DNA of 64,000 bases from Hymenopus coronatus (taxonomy: Eukaryota > Arthropoda > Insecta > Mantodea > Hymenopodidae), in assembly GCA_030762935.1 (NCBI GenBank), contig CM060898.1, positions 98,959,281 to 99,023,280 on the forward strand, in the 5' to 3' direction. Shown one piece after another: positions 1 through 15,337 of the stretch. The position numbers were made by a program, and so were the translations under genes. The notes below the pieces were generated by a model. It ran no database searches and was not told the origin of the DNA. It saw nothing but the letters and a program-made list of their open reading frames with translations. How positions within the stretch are numbered: the first letter of the stretch is position 1; every line of letters begins with the position of its first letter.

Positions 1-19
1 CTCACAGCCAGAACTCTGG

Positions 20-245
20 ATTTCTTAGCCGATCAGAACACATGAGCACTTCCTAACCCTCCTTATCCTCCAGATTTGGCTCCTTGTGACTTTTCTTTTT
101 CCCAAACCAAAAGAGAAGCTCTGCGGACACCATTTCTCATTAAATGAAGAGGCCATTGGAGCTTATACAGAGGCTGCGAGTGACTGCCAAAGGAAGTTTG
201 GTCAGGTGCTTTTTCAAAGTGGTTTGAACAAATGCAGAGTATATT
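20..245 (+). pseudogene. Tc1/mariner transposase C-terminal relic
   Basis: Plus-strand reading gives LDFLADQNT, a stop, then NPPYPPDLAPCDF. After a frameshift it gives LFPKPKEKLCGHHFSLNEEA and ends KCRVYS-stop. This is the C-terminal part of a mariner-type DDD transposase (family PPYSPDLAPxDxxLFPKLK). The element runs off the left edge of the window and is clearly dead. No right inverted repeat was identified. Confidence 0.75.
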
Positions 246-611
246 CATAATGGAGAATATTTTGAAAAGTTGTAAAAGTTAGAATTCAATAGTAAAATAT
301 TTGCTTTCAAAAACTTTTGGAGTGACCCTCTTAAAATAGTAAACTTAGAATGAAATAGAATACAGGACAGAAAAAAAGAAAGCAGAAAGGGGGGGGGGAT
401 GGAAGTTACCAAAGAGGCAGCAAAGTGAAGGAAGGCACACAAAATCTGCAAAATTTGTGATGTTAAAAAAAAAAACATTTCATGGACCAGGTCCCAACAT
501 TGTAGGGCAGCCCAAGTTATTTATGATTAGTTAAAAAAATGAAATTCAGTTCAATATATGTATAATTTTTATATTAAGGCACCTCATGATATCATTTTTG
601 GGAAATTGTGA

Positions 612-614
<3 letters not shown>
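246..614. other. Intronic, nothing recognised
   Basis: AT-rich sequence with a short G run near 390 and an A run near 468. It has no recognisable exon or element. Confidence 0.6.

Positions 615-698
<84 letters not shown>
615..698 (+). repeat. (TC)42 microsatellite
   Basis: An unbroken 84-bp TC repeat ending 94 bp before a CNOT1 exon. It resembles a very long polypyrimidine tract on the sense strand of the intron. Confidence 0.98.
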
Positions 699-701
<3 letters not shown>

Positions 702-792
702 ATGGTTTATGACTGGAGTAGTACTAATTTTAAGTAGAATTGTGTCACTTAATTTTTTCTTTCTCTAATGTGTTCTTTTACCTTTACTTTAG

Positions 793-993
793 TATGTTGA
801 TTTTGGCTTACAATCTCAAGAACCTCCAACCAGACCACAGGGGCCAGTTCTTCCTGTAAGCCTTCAGTCCATTTTGTCGCCAATGCAAGCTGCAACTACT
901 GCATATAAAACAGTAACTTCAACTACAGTCACTGCCACCACAACAGTGGCAAAAACTCCTACCACAACAGCAGCACCAGCGATCACAGCAAGG
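793..993 (+). CDS. CNOT1: CNOT1 exon 1 of window (67 codons)
   Basis: Acceptor tttactttAG, donor GTGAGT, phase 0 at both ends. Encodes [21 protein letters not shown] followed by a Thr/Ala-rich stretch, the poorly conserved linker before the CAF1-binding MIF4G domain. A (TC)42 microsatellite ends 94 bp upstream of the exon. It is placed first because no earlier exon could be recognised in bases 1-792. Confidence 0.85.
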
Positions 994-3900
994 GTGAGTA
1001 GTCAGTAATCTGTTGACTGTAAATTTGGAGCATGTTCATATTTGGCAGCTTTTCCTAGGAAATCACAAAGCATTAAATTCTATTATATTGGAACGTAATG
1101 ATATTACAGACTGAGTGTAGCATGCTAAATTGGTATACAGTGCTATGAAGGCCAGAACTTAATTGTGTATCTATCCATCGTGATCATTGTCCTTCTTCAT
1201 TGGGTTGCTACAAAATGCATAGCATGCAGATTTAAAAGGATTGGACCATGAGTAACCTCCAGTAACCGGCAGTAAATGAGCATGAACATTCAGTAATGGA
1301 TGTTGTGAACTCTAAAATCAATCTCCTTCTTAAATTATTTACATTACTCACATTTAACATGATAATTTCTGTTCATAAAACAAAATCCCTTGATATTGGT
1401 AAATTATCTTATATGACACAAATAGAATTGAAAATTGTAAACAGGTTTGTTCTTTTTTATACTTTGTAGCATTAATTACCTCCTATAGATATCTGTGAAC
1501 ATGAGTAATAAAATCAAGTGCTACATGTATCAGGTACATTAACCAACATTTGAAATAATAAACATCTGAGATGAGAAATAAAAATAAGAATTTTTAGGTG
1601 TTATCCACCCTATAATTGCATTTGCTTCAGAAACTAGATCAAATACAACTAGAACTTTTCAAGTAATGAAACCTATATATAAGTCTATTCTTTGTTTTAA
1701 TGTGTGTTTATTATGGTACCAGAAAGTTTCAGCATATGCGACAGAAGCAGTACTACCAGCTTTTCAAGGATTCTTATAAGACTGAATTTCCATTTATTTT
1801 TAATGTAATTTTTGTATGTTTACTTTACCGAACATTTTATACATTCTTATTTTTTGCCATTGCAAAATAATATGTTTTACTGAATGAGGAACTCTTGATG
1901 GGTTTTAATTTCAGGAGGCTGGCAAGTAGGTATGCATGTTTGTGTAGCTCACTGTAGACAAAAGCAGTACATAATTGTTTAGAAATAAAATATCTTTTAA
2001 TCATAACGACATGTATGTGGTACTGCTAATTTTATTTTACAGTATAAATCTGCCTTCTAATTTTCACATTTAGAGCAAGTCTAACATTTGCATCTTTTGT
2101 TTTTATCAAAATAGAAATGCATACCCTATCCCTTCTTTTTAGTTCCTTTAGAATAGAGGCATAGAGCCATAGTTAGGAGGATTTTTCCCTTTTGCTAAAA
2201 AATTGTAGAAAGTAATAGCAAAATCTTATTTTAATCCCAACTGCTGCTCCTTAATTTACAAATATAAAATCAGTTTTTAAAAATATTCTAACTCCAAAGT
2301 AATTTATAATTTATACATATTGTTTAAAAATTGGATACCTATAACTAACCCCCACCCCCTGCTCTGTTACTGCTTTGGAAAAATTCTTGACTACTTTTCC
2401 CTTTAATGTAAGCAGACCATCCGGATTTAAAATGTTCTGCTGTTCCCTATCATTGCATTAGCTAAGTGTGTTGACATACTCACACAGTGCTATTAGGATG
2501 TGGATAACCCTGATATTGATTTTGCTATAGTATCATGTTGCCCTTCTTCCTCATGCTTTTCTCATGTCATACACTTTTTGTTGCAGCTGTCATATCATTA
2601 TTAGCATACCTGGTTTTACACTACAGCTGCCACATTTTATCATATTACTTGTCTTTGATTTATTCCAACTTTGTTAAATGAAGGATGAAAACAAAAGCTT
2701 CAAGAAAGAAGTCAAAAGCATATTGTAGCTTAACGTTAACCATCTGTCATTATTTTGTTGCTTGAGCATTAATGCACTTACAGTACTTTGAAGTTCAAAT
2801 CCAGAAGGGGTTGCTTATTTCTGTTCCATTTGCTGGGTAATAGTTAAACAAGCTTAAAATGCAACCAAGGTACCTGTACCACTTGCATCAATCATAGTTA
2901 TAGATGTAAATAAATGTTGAATCTGAAGAAATACCTAATGCTGACACACACCATCTCTTTAATATTTCCACTGCAGCTTTGGAGGATTTTCCCACACTTT
3001 TGGTGATATAAACTGGATATTAACATGACAATAATTTGCAACAAAACATGTCTTCTATGAATAAACTCAAAATCAGAGGATTAGTTTTGTAAATAACAAT
3101 CTGTTGCATCATCAGCTCAGAATTAAAAATAATAAAAAAATAACAAGTTCAATTTTGGAATTTATAGAAAATCAACTCATTCTGATATTTACATAAAAAT
3201 AATAGCCTTAACTGTTTTTCACATAAATTTTCTGTTTTAATAGTTTAATTTATAGGTTCATTAATTAAATAAAGAATATAAACATTTCAGCACTACATTA
3301 ATTAATAGTTTTAATACTGATTTTATAAATAAAATAATCTCATGTTTTCCATTCACGCGATTTTCTCCAGCTGTTTCACAAACAGAATTTTCTTGTAAAA
3401 GATTACTCTTTTATCTACTTCATGCTAATTGAGATAAACATTTAACATAAATATTCTTATTACTTGCTTCCTTGTAAGTAAAAGGGAAATATATAATATA
3501 CTAGACTAAAGCGATAGTCAAGCCTTTTTAAAGCTGATTGATATGTGAAACAATTGAAGTTTCTTTTGCATTCCTAGGAGTAAACCAAAAGAGATGAAAT
3601 GGAAGTTGACTTTCTGCTTGAGAAAATTTTGAGCAGTTTAAAACTGAAAACAGTAACAAGGAGTATCTCAGAAATGGTTAACTCTACAACACAAAAAAGT
3701 ATATGTCATAAATTGTGTGTTTTAATGAGATCCATATTTTTTTGTGGAGTTAGCTTTTCTCTTATCATATGGTTTATCAGCTAAACAAAAGTCATCCAGA
3801 ATGAAGAATTCTTCCCCCCCCCCTTTTTAAATTCAAGGTGTCTCAAAACATACATTTATGATGCAACCTTGGTATCAAATTTTTGGTCTGAGAAAAAAAA

Positions 3901-6900
3901 ATTTGAGGTGGTTTGTACTCTTAAGAAAATAAAGGATAATTAGATACATTTTTAAAACATTTACTTTAGCACTCTTGGGTGGTAAAAAGTCACGTACATT
4001 TTGGTATAATATTTCTCAAAATAAATACAACAGAAACATTTGTTACGCTTTTCAAAAAAGGCAACATTTCAACAAAAAAAAAAAAAAAAAATAAAATAAA
4101 ATAAAATAATAATTGACATTTATTAATTAAATAATTTAAATTATGATATTGTTTATTGGTAACACAAAATGTCATTTGGAAACCAAGTTAAGCAGCACTT
4201 TAGAGATGTTAACTACAGTCAGATTGATAAATCAGCTGTGGCAGATCATTTTTGAAAATCTAACCTAAAATAAATCCACAAGTTCAATTATTAAATCATT
4301 TAAATGGACCCATTTTCTCCCAACCCGCCATGGTATGGGAGAAAATGTTGTTTCTTAAAGAATAAAAATCACCCATTCAATCCTGATATACCACCAATTG
4401 ATTCTATCATCAAATTTGTTTTAATTCCAGTAGGCAAATCGGTAGTTTACAATCCATCATCTAAGTAGCAGTAACCATAACAACATAAATAAACATCAAC
4501 TTGAGCTAATGATGCAATAAATTTGTGAATTATGAAAGTTGTCCTCTGATGTTGAGTTTATTCATAAAGATAAGTGAAGTTTTGTTGCAAATTATTGCCA
4601 TTAATATTTGTGTTGCAAATTATAATTATAAAGTTTGTGGTGTTTTTATTCCATTTTTTAACTTAATTTTGGAATTTAGCATATCTCTTAGAAAGAAGAC
4701 ATAACTAGGTTTTCTAAACATGGGTTTTGATCAATGAAAGGTACACTTAAGTTGATTCGGCTTCTATTTCTTTGAAATTGCGTGGAAGTTTTGTAATGGA
4801 CGGGGAGAGGAGGGGAAGAACAAAAATATATCGGTATGTAGGTGACAGCAATGGGCGGGGAGAAAAGGAGGGGAAGAACAGACAGCAGTGGAGTTTCAAC
4901 AATGATGATGGATAAGATTTTCTGTTTGGACAACATATCTGACAAAACACATTGTTGCAAACAGTTCTACCTAATCCAAATTTGCGCAGGGATTCTTGAA
5001 CTGGTCTGGAGAGTAGAATGGAAATGTATTCTGTTATGTGCGATGAGAATGGATAATATTTTCTATTTCAGCAACACACTTAATATAACACCTTCTGGCA
5101 AAAAGTTTTAAGTTATAAAAATTAGCGCAAAAGTTCTCGTAATTGATTTAAGGGAACAAGAACTGTACCCAATATCGCTGCCGTGAAACCCGTAGCTAAA
5201 TCTCTTTCTTTGTTTGACTATTGGCTACCAATTAAACATTAGGTGCAACATCCGATGTGTAAGGAAATCCTCTGTTAGTCCCAGAGAGAAATTTTTTTAT
5301 CCCAACAAGAATGTTTACAATTCTGGGTCTGTTAACACTTAATTTTATGACAGAAAGTAAAATGCACAAAAATTACTGTATATGTCATGACCTTGGCAGT
5401 AATCTTTAGTCTTTACCACTTCCCCCAGCCTTCGCCACTGCCATACCTGCAAAATTTGAAAGTTGCCTTTTCACTATATGCATTTTGTAACTTATATTAC
5501 AAATGACATAGAGCGTGTATCTTTCTTTTATATTTTTAGTGAACCCTTTTGTCTATTGTATTATATTTATTACACAAATGAGAAGTCTCTTCAATTTTTT
5601 CAAAAAATTAACAATAAAGAAAAATTTGAAAATAAAATAAAAAATCCCAAAATAACCATTAATTAGTCATTCAAAAACTTGCTAAACAGAAAGTTCAGTT
5701 TAATGAAATGCAAGTGCAGATAGCAGCAAACTGTTTTGATGAATTCATGTAACCTTAAAACTGAAGGGGGGGGGGAAATCACCAAAATCACACACATGAG
5801 CATAATACAATTAATAAAGAAAATGGCATAAAGCAGTGGGGTACAGATGTAATGTAGGCTATTGTACAGTTCAGCATTTATGTTGTTGCATAGCTGCATG
5901 GATGATTCACATTGTCTGTGTCATCTGGTTATACCTTTGTAAATCAATTTTGACAAGTACACTGATTATTTGTAGGCATACAAGGGTCATTGTTACTGTG
6001 GGCATTTTCATCTCTGGAGTTAAAATGCATATACTCTCTTACATCCAGGTCTGAAAATTCAAAATCACTCTGGCTTTTTTCTAATACATTGCAAACTACA
6101 GCTCTTAATTTTTCAACCAACTTAAACACGAACTAGAGAAATTAAATTTGGAGTTCTTTGGAATGTAAAAATAAGGCCCTGAAATGCTCCAGAAAACCTC
6201 TCTTTATGGTTATGATGAAGAAAGTACACAAACTTTCCTGCTGGAAAGAGCTAAAATGTGTGAAACTGGCATCATGATTAGATCATGACTGGCAATTCCT
6301 GCACAATTTTCAGATCACAATTTTCAAATTGACACAAAAAGGGTTAAGATTGGTATTGAATTTAAATTGGACATAGCTTTGAATATTAAGGAATGGATGT
6401 AGCAATATTTAAAAAAAAGTTGTTACTTTTTTACAGCCATCAATTGCAAATGCTACCAATATTGATACCTTGCTTGTGGCAACTGAGAAAGAAGAAAAAA
6501 TGACTGCTCCACCAGAAGCACTTCAGGATAAAATTGGCTTTGTTTTCAATAACCTCAGCCAGCTAAACTTACAATCAAAGGTATAAAAGTGTCTTTTAAG
6601 CTATCAGTACTGTATTATTCATGGTAGTTTTGTGCTTTAATATAGATTCATCCATCAACATTTAATTTAAGCATTGCATAAGAGTATGGTTAAAAGTTAA
6701 TCTCTTGTATTTATTTCAGTGTGATGAGCTCCGTGAAATCGTAACAGAAGAATACTGGCCATGGATGGCACAATATTTGGTTATGAAACGTGCCAGCATA
6801 GAATTGAATTTTCACACTCTTTATTCAAACTTCTTGGATGTGCTTAAAATTCCAGAGTTTAATCAAATGGTGCTAAGAGAAACATTTCGGAATATAAAGG

Positions 6901-9900
6901 TAAACTTAAACGAAACAAAATAATTTCATATATGTCCATTTGATTACATATAACTTTTGTTTAGAGTTTAATAGAGTATGTATTTGCTAAGTAAGGAGCA
7001 TAGAAGTTGAAATGCTTCAATGAATATTGCATGGCTTTAAAGTATGAATAACATAATTGAAGTTTTGTGTGCATTAAGTATTATAATTAAAATTTATTGC
7101 ATAAATGGCTGTTGAAAATGGCTGGGATGTATTTTTGGTTATGTATATCATTATTTTCATACTAAAACATTTTAGCCTTAATGATTTCAAATTTCCAGCT
7201 TTGTTTCCACAAGGCAAATGTCTACTAATGAGTAAACCGGAGTCACAGTTGAATTATTCATTTTGCTTTGAATGTATTATGTTGACACTCAAATTTCACA
7301 ACTTGGGAAGCCATGAGAAGTGTTACGCTGTTAAAAAATGAGATGGATAAACTTTTTAGTCAATGTATTACATTTGAGTTTTGACACAGCAACTCTTTGT
7401 AAGTCTGTGCTGCTCTGCAATTTCTACAGTTAGCTGGTTATTTGGGCCTAGCCTGGTTTTGTTCAGTTCAGTTCATTTCTACTCCGGTTACATCATATTA
7501 GATACTCAGTAAAATTTAATTTCTCTTATTTCTCTGCTGTGTACAAGCTATCGCTACACATACAATGAATATAACTTTTAATAACATTAATTTACACATT
7601 TTTATCACCTAAGTACTTCTATACCCCGCCGCTGAATCCTTGCACTTGATAGTTGGGAGTTAAGCTGGTACATCAGCTAAAAACAGATGAAAAGCATTAC
7701 CCGTTTGACTTTCTGAACCAATCACAAACCTGGTTGGTCGGGTAGACAACAGAAACAGATCTAGATGCCACACTGCTGCAATATCTGGCTTAATTCCAAC
7801 CACCTGCTCTGTTTGTGAACTCCTAATACGTGCGTTGAGCAGTTCTGTGCAAGCTGCATATTATTTGTTGTTGTTTGTATGTGAGGGAACATAAGACTTT
7901 GACACGATTGTAGAGGTGGATAGACTTTTGTGGAAGGTGTGGTGAGGGTGGATGAGATTTCATGGGAAAAAAAAGTGAATCATGTGCACAAAATAATACG
8001 AAAAGTGCAGGAATCATCAGTAAATGTGGACCACTAATGATATGTCTTGGTGACAATGACAACAATAATGCTTCTGAGAATGATGATGACAGAGACTTGG
8101 ATGGGATTGAGCCATTAAAATTCTAAACCAGTGAAAATCACTTTGTTATACCTTTCTCTCATTGTAACAAGCTATTTTGCATTAATTTGTTCTATATTGT
8201 CATAAATACGTAATGTATGCTACTTACGTTATAGTATCACTGTTATTTTAAATTAACATCAATAATAACAAATTAGTTCCATTATTCATCGGCATTCATT
8301 TACTATGTACACTGTTTATATTCAATAGAGGCATTTGTAATCAGCTGTTGTTGTTTACTAGTTACTCTGGCAATGGAGCATAGCCAACCTTATGCGAAAA
8401 TTCCCGAACTGTCAAGTGCAAGGATTCAGCAGCAGTGGTGGTATACTGGTATAATATTTGTTTAGAATTTTTGTAGATTTTTTTTTTTACATTTTCAAAG
8501 TGATTTATATATTTAATTTCTAAGGGTAATTTGTTATATATTTGTATACTATTGTTCTTGGAGGTATGATTTTGAATTTTAGAGCTTGTATTAAAATATA
8601 AATTTTTTCTCATTTGTATAGCAATTCATAAATGTGTGTATAAGGCAGTGCCATTATGTTTAACTTTTTAAACTAATCTTTACGGCTGATACTTTTTTGA
8701 AATTCAACAGTGTTATAAATACCCTTTTTTTGCATCCTGATTATTTTAATCATATTGTTACTCTTTCATATTGATATTCCATCAGTTATCATAGAATGAA
8801 AATTTAAAAAAAAAAAAAAAAAAAAAAATGTGCTGTTCTTATGATATTTACATTCACATTATGTTTTGGGACATAATCAGATTCTTCACCAAAAATTCAA
8901 TTTTTTTTTTTCACATTATAATTTTGTGCTTCCTGCATAATTAATTAGCATGTCAATTAGTTCAATTTTTGGGTAGCTAAGTGACTTGTTTATTTTGTAG
9001 TGGAATTCTATTATCTTACTCTTGATCTGACACAGTTGATTGACCATTGACTGTTTATGCCCAGGGTTACGGGTTAAGTCATGATTCAGAACAATAGCAT
9101 AAGTGTAACAGGTTCGTGTCAAAATTATTAATTTGAATGCTCTCTGTGCAAATGACAGCGTACTGCTACTATTCTAATATTGGCAGTTTATCAACTTATT
9201 TACCCAGTAATGTTAATATTATTATCAGTTGCATGGGAAACTTTGGCAAAATATCATTGCGGAGAAGCCACTGGCATGATAAAGATATACATAATCTTTT
9301 CAGTATCTTGTGTTTTAAGTGTCACTTATCTTGGAAATGGTACTTCCCCTCAGGACCCAAGATTTTCATATTCTCACTCAAGAACTTTTAGTGCCCTGAT
9401 CAGACAGAAATGTTGGTCATTAAAATTAATTTTGTATGTGGGTATTTTTTCAGCTAGTGAGAATTTCCAGTGTTCACTTCAAGGGCATATTCTGTGGCTA
9501 GCCTAGCTGTGAAGCCCATAAATTTGTGAAGAAATAATTTCTATTAAATTTATAAATAACAAAGAATTTATTCCTAATCTGGCATTAATTTTGTTACAGG
9601 TGTTATTAAGAAGTGACAAGGGAATAGCAAACTTTTCTGACCGGTCATTGCTAAAAAATTTAGGGCATTGGCTTGGTATGCTAACCCTTGCTAAAAGCCG
9701 CCCTATTCTACAAGTTGATATAGACTTGAAAGCTTTGTTGGCTGAAGCATATCTTAAAGGACAACAAGAACTTCTATATGTGGTTCCATTTGTAGCCAAA
9801 GTTTTGGAATCCTGTGCTAAAAGCAGGGTAAGATTTAGAAGCATAGTTTTCAAAGTAGAATCTTAAACACGCATTTTGAATTCTCCTGCCAAATCATTTA

Positions 9901-12900
9901 TCTGTGAAAACATTTATGGGCTTGCAGCATAGATGCTTGACTATATTTGCTATAAGGACATAATTGATTTTTAATACTGTATTTTAGGTTTTTAAACCAC
10001 CAAATCCATGGACAATGTCCATAATGAATGTCCTAGCAGAGCTTCATCAGGAACCAGATCTGAAATTGAATTTGAAGTTTGAAATTGAGGTTCTGTGCAA
10101 GAATTTGAACATTGATGTTGCAGTAAGTATGAAGTCTTTCAAAGTACAGGAGTGAAAGTAGAAAGAAATACTGACACAACTGGCTGTGGTCATGAAGTTA
10201 TAGACTTGTGACTACAAGGTATGTGGTTTAAGAGTTGGGAAGTTAAAAAAAAAAAAAGAAAAAAAAAATTGATTAAAATTATTTCACAAACCTAAGGTAC
10301 AAGTTGCACTAGCACTGTCCTCCCTGACTGAGATTTTTTCCGGGTTTTTCTCAGTTATGTCATTGCTGGCATATGCTGGGGAGGTACCCTTAGCTTAGCT
10401 TGGAACATTTTCTTATCCTTTATTACCAGGCCAACAGACCAGGTGCTGTGCTTGGTAAAAGCAGGCAATAAACACTATTTAAAAAAGCCTGCAACATAAT
10501 GATAAAAAAGCCTGCAACATAATGAGCCAGAAATTTGAAATACTAAACATCACTTCATATCAACATCTTCAACATGTTTATGGTACTGCTTGTACTCATC
10601 CTCAGCCATGTGTCTGGGCATGCAAGGTTAATAAAAGAAAGTGATGTTGGTTTTTCTATGTCTAACCCATCTTTAATCATCTAAAGCACAATCACTTGAA
10701 ATATGATAATGAGGCTGTAAAGCCTCTATTTTTCACCTTATATCCATGTGATTTATGCATGAGACAAAATTAACTCATTCTCTTTCTTTATATCACCTAT
10801 GCTGTAGTATGCAACTATAAGGTTGTCTCATAAGTTTGCTAATTTTTTGTTAAGTTTCAACCACTAAGAATGCCTGGGAAGAAACCTCGCCCACAGCACG
10901 GCTAAGACAGAGTAGTTGCTGTTTTCAAACTTTAAATACTAGTTCAAAATTAAACAAATAAGGCAGTTAGGTTTCATAAACAGTTTCCTGCAATATACAA
11001 CATTATTGTCAACAATATATTGCCATTTCTCTGGAAGCTTATAAATTCCATTTCTCCAAAATGTGGGGGTTTTCTGGTTGATGAACTCTTTGAGGTTTGT
11101 CTGCAGTCCTGCAAGGAAGTGAGGTGTTACGTCGGATGGGGCAGTGTCTGGAGAATATGGCACTTGGGGTAACACATCCCACTCAAAATTATGCAAATTT
11201 TTATAGGTCACAATAAGAGGTATGCGGTTTAGCATCTGGTGAAATACAGTATCGTTTCCAAATTCCAATCTTTTCTCTTCAATGACTGCCTTAAGATGAT
11301 CCAACTGAGAACAGGATTTCTCAGAATTGATAGTTTCATTATTCGGAAGAAGTTTGTAATACAGGATTTGTTTGCAATCCCACCAAATGTATTGCATAAC
11401 CTTTCTCAGATGCAAGGCTGATTTAGGAACTGATAGGGATGGTGCCCTTTGTTGCACATGATTTACTCATTCGTGTATTGTTGTACACAATCTGCTTCTC
11501 ATTCTACAGTTACCAGCCGTTCCAGAAAAGGTTTGTTCTGATCACATCTCAATAAGGGTTCACAGATAGAAATGTGCTGATCAAATTTGCTTCACTGTTT
11601 GTGAGGAACCCATTCATCACGAATAGTTACATAACCCAGTTTTTTTTTTTAAGTTCCTGGATACAGTAGCATGAAATAAATTAAGCTCCAATGCCAACAC
11701 CTGAGTTGTCGTTCACGGATTGTTGACTATCATTTCATTAATTCTGTCCACGTTTGTAAACCTTTGTCCAGATCGAGGTTTATATTTAAGGGAGAATTTA
11801 CCAGCTTAAAATTTACTAACCACTTTTGACATGGTTGATTCATTACTGCACCTTCCCTGTAGACAGCACAAATATTCTGCCAGTATTGTAAGGTGGTTTT
11901 ATTCTTAGGATAGTAAAACAGCATAAGGTGTCCAAAATATTGCTTTTTCTTTGCATAGTTTGTAAACACAAGTTCATGCTGTTTCATCAACACACATATC
12001 CAATGGCTGCAAATTTCTAAGCCATAGGGCTGGATAGGCAACTGTGATAACTTGAGTGTGCATAAGGTTTAGGATTTTCAGGCATTATAGATGAAACTAG
12101 CAAACAAAACAAACAAACTTATGAGATAATCTTATACTATGAATTGCATTGATAAACAGTTTATATTTATCAAGTAATTATCATTATTTGTTCATAAAAT
12201 ATGTTATGAGACTGTTCTTGTGAAAATAGAGGTCACTAGGTCCCATGCACAATAAGGATTAAGCATAAGCATTGAATTTTTCAGTCTGTCTCTACCATTG
12301 CAACTATACAGCTTATGTGGAAGAGACTGTTATTTCACAGTGATAGACCTTATAGTGCATAAATTTATCCTTAAATTTCATATTGTTATGCATATGCTTA
12401 ATTTTTATTCTGACTGGCTTCATTAGTAGTTTATATGTTTTGCAAGGAAGTTTTGGGTTTACCCAAGAGCTCACCAAGGAGCACAGCACTTGCGGAATTA
12501 GGAATAGTATGGAAAAAAGGTATAGATAATAATAGAAAGAATTTTGAACAACTGTATATATGTATAAATTTAGATAATAAAAATACTTGAAGTTTTAGAA
12601 AGATGTAAGGAAAGAGGGAGTTCAGTATTGGCAGATGAATGATATAACAAATAGCCATGGGGAGTATTTGGCTATTAGATAAAAATATTAGTGGATTTTG
12701 GAAAGATATAGAGAAACAAGAGACATGGGAAAGTCGTTAGCATAAAAGTCCATTGAGATTATGTAAGATGATTAAGACAAATTGGGGGAGGGAGAAATAT
12801 GTGGACATATGTTATAAATCGGAAAGAATAGGTTTTGCATGGATGTGCACAGGAGTATTCAGGTTAAAACAAATTGCCTGGGTAAATGTATTATGTAGGA

Positions 12901-15337
12901 GAAAGTGGATGATATTCTGCATTGCTTAATAGAATGTGAAAAGGCCTAAAGATGGAAAGAGGATGCATGGAACAAAGAATGGGATAATTTTAACAAAGAA
13001 ATATAGCAATTAAAATGTTGGCCAGTTCAAAGATAAAAAAACCAATAAATTGATGCGGAAATTGTTAGGAAATACAAGAAAGAAGTGGATAAGGATCCTA
13101 TAGAGGAACAACAAATTGGGTAAAACAACTGGAGTTGGTGTAATAGCTCTGCATCGTACATACAGCCTAGGAATTAAAGTATGGGGTAGCTAGTAGGTAA
13201 ATGCTAGATTCTAAAACTTTATTTGAATGTTAGAGCCTTATAATATTACTGTAACAAAAGATGGAAATAAAATATTCATTCATCAACATGTTCATTTATA
13301 AGCTGTACTTATTTTCTCTAGGAGCTCAAGCCTTCAGTCTATCTGAAGGATAAAGGGAAGCTAAGAAATCTGGAATACCAACTGTCACATCCAAACAAAA
13401 AGCCTGATGTTACAGTTCAATCAACTATCTCACAATCACCAGCACAACAGCAACAACAGCAGCAGCAGCAGCAACAGCAATCAAGTACGTCTATTCATTA
13501 TTACACTGGCAATGCAATGGTTGTAATTTAATTTAATCAGGCCATCCTATCTTGTTTGTCTTGCTAGCATGCTCTCCATTTGAAGCAGTCTTCATTTAAT
13601 TAGTCTCAGAATGTATGCAATAAAATATAATTAATCTTGTAGGAATGTGATGAGCTCAACAATGTGCCTATTTCTATCATGAGCTTCTGCTTCAGTGGTT
13701 ACTAATTCTTCCCTTGTATTTTGTAGGAAGGTCATTGTTGCATTATGAACTCCTGGGGTGTCACATAACAACCTAAAGTAAGCGCTAATTCTGCAGTAAA
13801 CTACTATTCATATCAAAATTCAGTGACTTCCACACACGAGTAAACTAGTTCCGAAGTATTTTACTCTTCTCACATAGTCCCTGAATAAATTACTAGAGAG
13901 TTAAGTGTTGGAGAGCACTGTCATTAGTATGTTAATACAGAATACATTAGAATTTACTCTTAGAACTTGGTTGGAGTAACTCAATTACCAGTCGAACTAC
14001 AGTGCCATATTGTACATTTAGGAAGATATTGAAGTGTGTTTATGGATTATTTTGATAACATTTATCCTGACAAAGAAACAATGGGAGTATAATGCATCAT
14101 ATAATACTAGACAGGTGGAATCCATGATTCTTTTACAGAGTTTAAAGAATGTTCCAGTATTAGGAAGAAATCTTTTACATTGATAGGAGAAATTCACAAT
14201 AATACTCTCACTGAAATTCAGCTGTATCACCCAAACTGCAATTGTTATGCGTCCTGCGAATTATGTTGTACCGGAACATTTCAGATAGTTGCAAGTGGAC
14301 TTAAAAAATTCACCATACTTTCCAGTCATTTTACAGGATGTCTACCAATACCAAAAAGTAACAAATTTAATGATTTGGAGAATATAGGGTAACAAATTCA
14401 TGTTCAAACTTGGTGCGCGTAATTGCACGTTCTCAAAAAGGAGCAAACTAGCGGCCGTCAACAATCGATTTAGAACGACTCTCAAAAATGCACGTTCCCA
14501 ATAGAAATGCTAAGTTGCCTTTCTCTCTTGCCACCTACAGTTACATACGTAGTTTGCTTGCAAGATTGGCTACATTGCCAAGTTAAAGAAACAATATTGG
14601 AAGCAGTTGATACTGATATAAAACGAAAATGTGTAGTTATGAGTTTTGACAGCAGCAGGAAGTAATTCATGGGAAGTCGAACAACAAAATTATAATTTGG
14701 TGTTTTCGTATGTGTTGTATAGTGCGCATTCCCACATTAGAGTTTGTCATCACAAAATAAGGTTATATTGCACGACTTCGAGAGCAGAAGTGAGTTATTT
14801 GTGAAGATTAGCTTTGTGTTTGCAATCAGTTAGCATAATAATAGTGTAGTTCACGCAAAACGAAAACCTAATAGGTCAAACCAACTGCCATGCCTGGAAA
14901 AAGCTGGTTTCAAGACATGTGGTTGGTGAGTGAAGAATTTAAGTTTTGGCTCAGACCAGTTGATGGTCATAGACATGATGCACACTGTTTGTTGTGCAAA
15001 AAAAAGTTTGACATTGGAAAAGGTGACATTTACAATGTGCGACTACATACAAAAGGTATTAAGCACTTGGCATTGGCAGGACCTCTTAATTGCTGCACAC
15101 AATGGAAGGTGGTGTTACGAGATACCTTGAAAATTGAATCATCTGCGTCATCTAAGGGCAACCCAGAGACTCATCAGGCAGAACTACAGTAGTGGCATTT
15201 CTAGCTTTTTGCAACAAGATGAAGTTTCAAAGGCTAAAATTTTGGGGTCTGCATACAGCGTAATGACCAATATGTCATTGCGTACGGCAGCATCTTCTGT
15301 GGATTTGTTTTCACTATTATTCCCAGATAGTCTTATT

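Noticed and set aside
586..768. 60-codon frame with a (Ser-Leu)n repeat
   Set aside because: It is only the translation of the (TC)42 microsatellite.
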